A DNA stretch of 64,000 nt, from positions 25,614 through 89,613 of the forward strand of contig JAGAVH010000033.1 in the NCBI GenBank assembly GCA_017942025.1. The letters run 5' to 3'. The position numbers and the translations under genes are program-made. The notes beneath the pieces were generated by a model. The model was not told the DNA's origin. It saw only the letters and a list, made by a program, of their open reading frames with translations, and did not search any database. Below are positions 60,879-64,000 of the stretch, piece by piece. The stretch's first letter is position 1. Every line of letters begins with the position of its first letter. Origin of the DNA: Ruminiclostridium sp. GTDB lineage: Bacteria; Bacillota; Clostridia; Oscillospirales; Ruminococcaceae.

Positions 60879-61667
60879 TTATTTTAAATCATCATATAAT
60901 TTCAGCGAATCGTCGTAATTCATAACCTCGGTATCAGTTCTGCCGTTTATCGTCTGGTAGTATCTTATAATACCGTTATATATCATAAAGGCAACCTTGT
61001 GCTGATACTCCTCGCTGTTCAGATTTTCGGCGTCCTGCTCATTTGACAGAAATCCGCATTCTATAAGCACGGCAGGTATCATGGTATCCTTGAACAGATA
61101 AAGCTCATCGCCCGAAAGCTTTATTTCACGGTCATTTTTCGGCTGTATCACCTTGAAATTATCCTGCATTATCTGAGCAAGCAACATATTGTCGGGATTA
61201 TTTTCGTTATAGAATATCTGCGCTCCGAAATATTCGGGATCGGTAAATTTGTTCTGATGTATCGAAAAGAAAAGCGCATCCTTATAGCCTTTTACTATTT
61301 CAAGGCGGTTTTCCATATCGGATATCTTCTGATTGCGGATACCTGTCACTCCGCTGTCGTGGATGGATTTATCCGCATTTCTTGTCAGCACCACATCAAA
61401 GCCCGATATTGTCAGCATATCCCTTAAATCTCTCACTATTTCAAGATTTATGTTCTTTTCAAGCTCGCCGTTTATGCCAACCGCTCCGCTGTCAAGTCCG
61501 CCGTGTCCTGCGTCAAGTATAACGGTCTTCTTTTCGGTTATCCTGCCGCCCGACGCTCTCACCGAAAGCTCGGAATAATCGGCGGATACGGCTATCACGG
61601 TAAAGCATCCAAGCAACAGAAGTACAGCAGGAATACGGCTTTTCAGCTTCTTTATATACTTGTTCAT
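60879..61667 (-). CDS. N-acetylmuramoyl-L-alanine amidase (Amidase_3)
   Basis: 262 residues from the ATG at 61667 with AAAGGA upstream. An N-terminal membrane anchor (about 12-30, IPAVLLLLGCFTVIAV) is followed by an Amidase_3 domain with Zn motifs DAGHGGLDSG, LEKNINLEIV (Glu) and FSIHQNKF, and the general-base region PAVLIECGFLSNEQD. It resembles CwlD, the enzyme that makes muramic lactam in spore cortex, which fits with spoIIE nearby; a general cell-wall role is not excluded. Confidence 0.9.
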   Translation of the reverse strand: MNKYIKKLKSRIPAVLLLLGCFTVIAVSADYSELSVRASGGRITEKKTVILDAGHGGLDSGAVGINGELEKNINLEIVRDLRDMLTISGFDVVLTRNADKSIHDSGVTGIRNQKISDMENRLEIVKGYKDALFFSIHQNKFTDPEYFGAQIFYNENNPDNMLLAQIMQDNFKVIQPKNDREIKLSGDELYLFKDTMIPAVLIECGFLSNEQDAENLNSEEYQHKVAFMIYNGIIRYYQTINGRTDTEVMNYDDSLKLYDDLK

Positions 61668-61738
61668 AACATTTGTCCTTTCGGTTTTTGTACAATATAT
61701 GAAACAAGCTATAAATTTATGTGTTATCCGACAGAATA

Positions 61739-61767
61739 AGTATAGCATATCCGAAGAAAATCTGCAA
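61739..61767 (-). promoter_or_regulatory. Promoter of amidase-radA-rsmA
   Basis: TTGCAG (61767-61762), 17 bases, TATACT (61744-61739) on the minus strand, diverging from 61778-61806. Confidence 0.65.
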
Positions 61768-61777
61768 GGGAAACATA

Positions 61778-61806
61778 TTGTATTTTTCCTTACAAGGTGA
61801 TATAAT
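61778..61806 (+). promoter_or_regulatory. Promoter of the HAD-domain protein
   Basis: TTGTAT (61778-61783), 17 bases, TATAAT (61801-61806), with ACAGGAGG further downstream before the ATG. Confidence 0.75.
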
Positions 61807-61842
61807 TAGTGTAATTACTACTCTACAGGAGGTATATGCATA

Positions 61843-63822
61843 ATGGGAATGAAGCTTGCGGCATACAATATTCTTGTAAACAAAAAGAAGCTTATAAAAA
61901 CGAAATTCGAGGCATACACAACCAGCGACAGCGGAAAACGTGCAGGAGCCTTTAAAAAGATTGGGTATCTTGCAGGGCTCAATTTTTCTTACTACGTTTT
62001 AGGAAACAGAAGTCAGGAAATAAAGCTTCCTAAGGAAAAGCGCATTCTCCCGATTTCAGAAAGCTGTACTCCTGAGCTATCAGCTGAGGAGCTTGTGCAG
62101 AAGCTCTTGCAATATGATGTAATCAGCTTTGACGTATTTGACACACTTATATACAGATATCTTGCAAGACCTACAGACGTATTTTATTTTATCGGCGAAA
62201 AGCTTAACTACCCCGATTATCGCAAGCTACGTACCGAAGCAGAGGTACAGACAAGAAAAGAAAAGCACAGAATGTCAGGTACCTACGAAGTAAATCTTGA
62301 TGAAATCGCAGATACACTCTGCAGTATTACAGGACTTGACAAAAATCTCGTTATAGAAGAGGAGCTTAAAGCGGAGAAGAATTTCTGCTATGCAAACCCT
62401 TATATGAAAAAGGTCTGGGAAGGACTTTTGCAAAGGGGAAAAAAGCCGATTATACTCAGTGATATGTACTTATCCGAAAACTATATGCGAGAGCTTCTCT
62501 GCTCCTGCGGTTATGATGTAAGCGATACAGAAATCATTGTATCCTGCGATATTTTAAAATCGAAATCCGAGGGCAATGTCTATAAGCTTTTAAAGGAAAT
62601 GAAAGCAGAATCCGGAAGCTTTGCACATATAGGCGATAATGAGCATTCTGATATAAGTAATGCTGAAAAGGCAGGGATTACAGCCTTCAGATGTGTAAAT
62701 CCCGACAACAGGGGTAATCCTTACCGCACAGGCGAAATGTCGCCCCTTGTGCGCAGTGCCTGGGCAGGTCTTGTCAACAAGAAGATGTACGGCATGGAAA
62801 AGGCATACGACAAGTATTTCAGCTTCGGATATAACTGCGGCGGACTTTTAATATACGGATATGCGCAGTTTATTGAAAAGCTGGCAAAAGAAAAGGATAT
62901 TGATAAAATCCTCTTTTTAAGTCGTGACGGATATATAGTAAGAGAGGTTTATAACAGATATATCGGCAGATGCGAAAATGAATACATCTACTGGTCAAGG
63001 AGCCTTGGTACCATAGCAAATGCCGAAAAAATGCGAAATGACCTTACCGACAAGTACATTTATCAGAAAATATCGGACAATAAAAAGGTATGCGAAGTCC
63101 TTTGCGAAATGGGACTGGAATCTCTGCAGGATAGTCTTGGTATTGACAAGAACCGCACCCTTGACGATTCAACCGCCAGAGCTCTGGGTAAGCAGATATA
63201 TGAAAACTGGGACAAGGTTTCTCCGTTACTGGGCAAGGAAAAAGAAAACGCCCTTTGCTATGTATCGGATATAATCAGAGATGCGAAAAGGATACTTCTT
63301 GTAGACTGCGGCTGGGCAGGCAGCGGATATTTCTCCTTATCCTCTGTTATTAAGCAGATAAATCCCGACTGTGAAGTTTTCGGTGCCTTATGTGCCACAA
63401 ACAACGCATATCACCTCAGCGCCGACACCTCTGACAGCTTTCTGCAAAGCGGAAAACTATCAGCATACTGTTTTTCTTCAGCTCACAACAGAGACCTTTA
63501 CTACACACATCTCCCCACCCTGAAGCACAATCTCTATTTTGAAATGATGTTCAGCAGTGAGGAAGGCTCTGCTCTCAGGATAGACGACAACAAAAAGCCT
63601 GTGCTGTCGGACAATCCGAACAAGGAATATGTAAAAAGCATTGCTGAGGGCATTTTATCCTTTGCAGAGGATTATGACAAGCTGTGCGATATGTACGGCT
63701 ATCTCAGGAACATCAGCGGAAACGACGCATATGCACCTTTTTCCTATGCGGCAAGGGACAAGAAATATTTCAGCGATGGTTTTAAGGAATATGCTTTTGA
63801 AGAGCAGGTAATAAAAAGATAA
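61843..63822 (+). CDS. Large HAD-superfamily protein, probably for surface polysaccharide
   Basis: 659 residues. A HAD-like domain (about 95-300) has motif I DVISFDVFDTLIYR, motif II PIILSDMYLS and motif IV HIGDNEHSDISNAEKAG. The C-terminal half (about 310-655) is of the type found after HAD domains in glycan gene clusters (FLSRDGYIVREVYNRY; LLVDCGWAGSGYFSLSS; a LPTLKHNLYFEMMFSS segment). Such proteins occur among rhamnan and capsule genes; the substrate is unknown. GGAGG precedes the ATG at 61843. Confidence 0.8.
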   Translation: MGMKLAAYNILVNKKKLIKTKFEAYTTSDSGKRAGAFKKIGYLAGLNFSYYVLGNRSQEIKLPKEKRILPISESCTPELSAEELVQKLLQYDVISFDVFDTLIYRYLARPTDVFYFIGEKLNYPDYRKLRTEAEVQTRKEKHRMSGTYEVNLDEIADTLCSITGLDKNLVIEEELKAEKNFCYANPYMKKVWEGLLQRGKKPIILSDMYLSENYMRELLCSCGYDVSDTEIIVSCDILKSKSEGNVYKLLKEMKAESGSFAHIGDNEHSDISNAEKAGITAFRCVNPDNRGNPYRTGEMSPLVRSAWAGLVNKKMYGMEKAYDKYFSFGYNCGGLLIYGYAQFIEKLAKEKDIDKILFLSRDGYIVREVYNRYIGRCENEYIYWSRSLGTIANAEKMRNDLTDKYIYQKISDNKKVCEVLCEMGLESLQDSLGIDKNRTLDDSTARALGKQIYENWDKVSPLLGKEKENALCYVSDIIRDAKRILLVDCGWAGSGYFSLSSVIKQINPDCEVFGALCATNNAYHLSADTSDSFLQSGKLSAYCFSSAHNRDLYYTHLPTLKHNLYFEMMFSSEEGSALRIDDNKKPVLSDNPNKEYVKSIAEGILSFAEDYDKLCDMYGYLRNISGNDAYAPFSYAARDKKYFSDGFKEYAFEEQVIKR

Positions 63823-63826
63823 TGAA

Positions 63827-63858
63827 ATCCCCGATACTTACTAATCAGTATCGGGGAT
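63827..63858 (+). terminator. Terminator of the HAD gene
   Basis: ATCCCCGATACT and AGTATCGGGGAT with an eight-base loop, four bases after the stop. Repeat D begins two bases later. Confidence 0.8.
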
Positions 63859-63860
63859 AT

Positions 63861-64000
63861 CAGACTGAAGACAAACTCACGCACCGCAAAAATGCTGGTA
63901 ACTTGTAACGAATTTGTGGATATACACGAAATAGTGATATAAAAGTTTTAGAGAGCCTTAAACGGCTCTCTAAAAGCATTTTTGCTTACTTCGTCAACTG
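63861..64000 (+). repeat. Terminator-bracketed structured repeat, copy D (runs off right edge)
   Basis: The first 137 bases match copy A with only two or three substitutions (start CAGACTGAAGACAAAC; stem I AGAGAGCC/GGCTCTCT at 63947-63974; then GCATTTTTGCTTACTTCGTCA). The window ends before the right end, so a second copy of the hairpin at 63827-63858 is predicted just outside. Confidence 0.85.

Overview
The window looks like chromosome of a low-to-moderate GC anaerobic Clostridia member, most likely an Oscillospiraceae/Ruminococcaceae relative of the [Eubacterium] siraeum type. This is inference from gene order and protein character: a spoIIE gene, split transketolase, a sepF-ylmH-divIVA-lspA division cluster, endonuclease-type MutL, Hfq, large cell-surface proteins with a PDTG-type anchor, and sigma-A promoters with 17-base spacers. 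No phage, complete IS element or CRISPR array is visible.

Layout. 1-8536: two large secreted surface proteins on the minus strand (the first runs off the left edge), each with a near-consensus promoter preceded by the same 33-base motif. 8658-9864: an isolated rplJ-rplL operon with an L10 leader. 9880-12437: four unrecognised membrane or lipoprotein genes. 12711-16783: FliB-type protein, EamA transporter and SulP transporter. 17028-19582: tRNA-Arg(CCT), palindromic DNA, and two PlsC-like acyltransferases, the second broken by an in-frame TAA. 19696-25289: hypothetical protein, rhodanese lipoprotein, CPA2 antiporter, and a lipoprotein-NfeD-flotillin operon. 25532-29849: XRE/TPR regulator, membrane protein, and a transglutaminase-LRR-FN3 surface protein. 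29897-39080: pyrimidine operon pyrC-pyrF-carA-carB-(membrane protein)-pyrK-pyrD behind a leader with a terminator. 39145-41360: FeoA and a two-subunit transketolase. 41364-48344: division/envelope cluster ending in hfq. 48471-61667: miaA, mutL, mutS, ylbF-like, miaB, spoIIE, rsmA, radA and an amidase. 61843-63822: a large HAD-domain protein.

The most unusual signal is a family of 240-335 bp structured repeats (13949-14190, about 19504-19553, 26830-27164, 63861 to the right edge). They occupy the three complete convergent gene junctions plus the 3' side of the last gene. Two copies are bracketed by duplicated copies of the local transcription terminator, and two internal stems differ by compensatory changes. 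Other points worth a second look: CarA has Arg where the catalytic glutaminase Cys is expected; spoIIE has a 21-base-spaced promoter with a perfect Spo0A-box match; two promoters overlap the upstream gene's terminator; and two surface-protein promoters share one putative operator.
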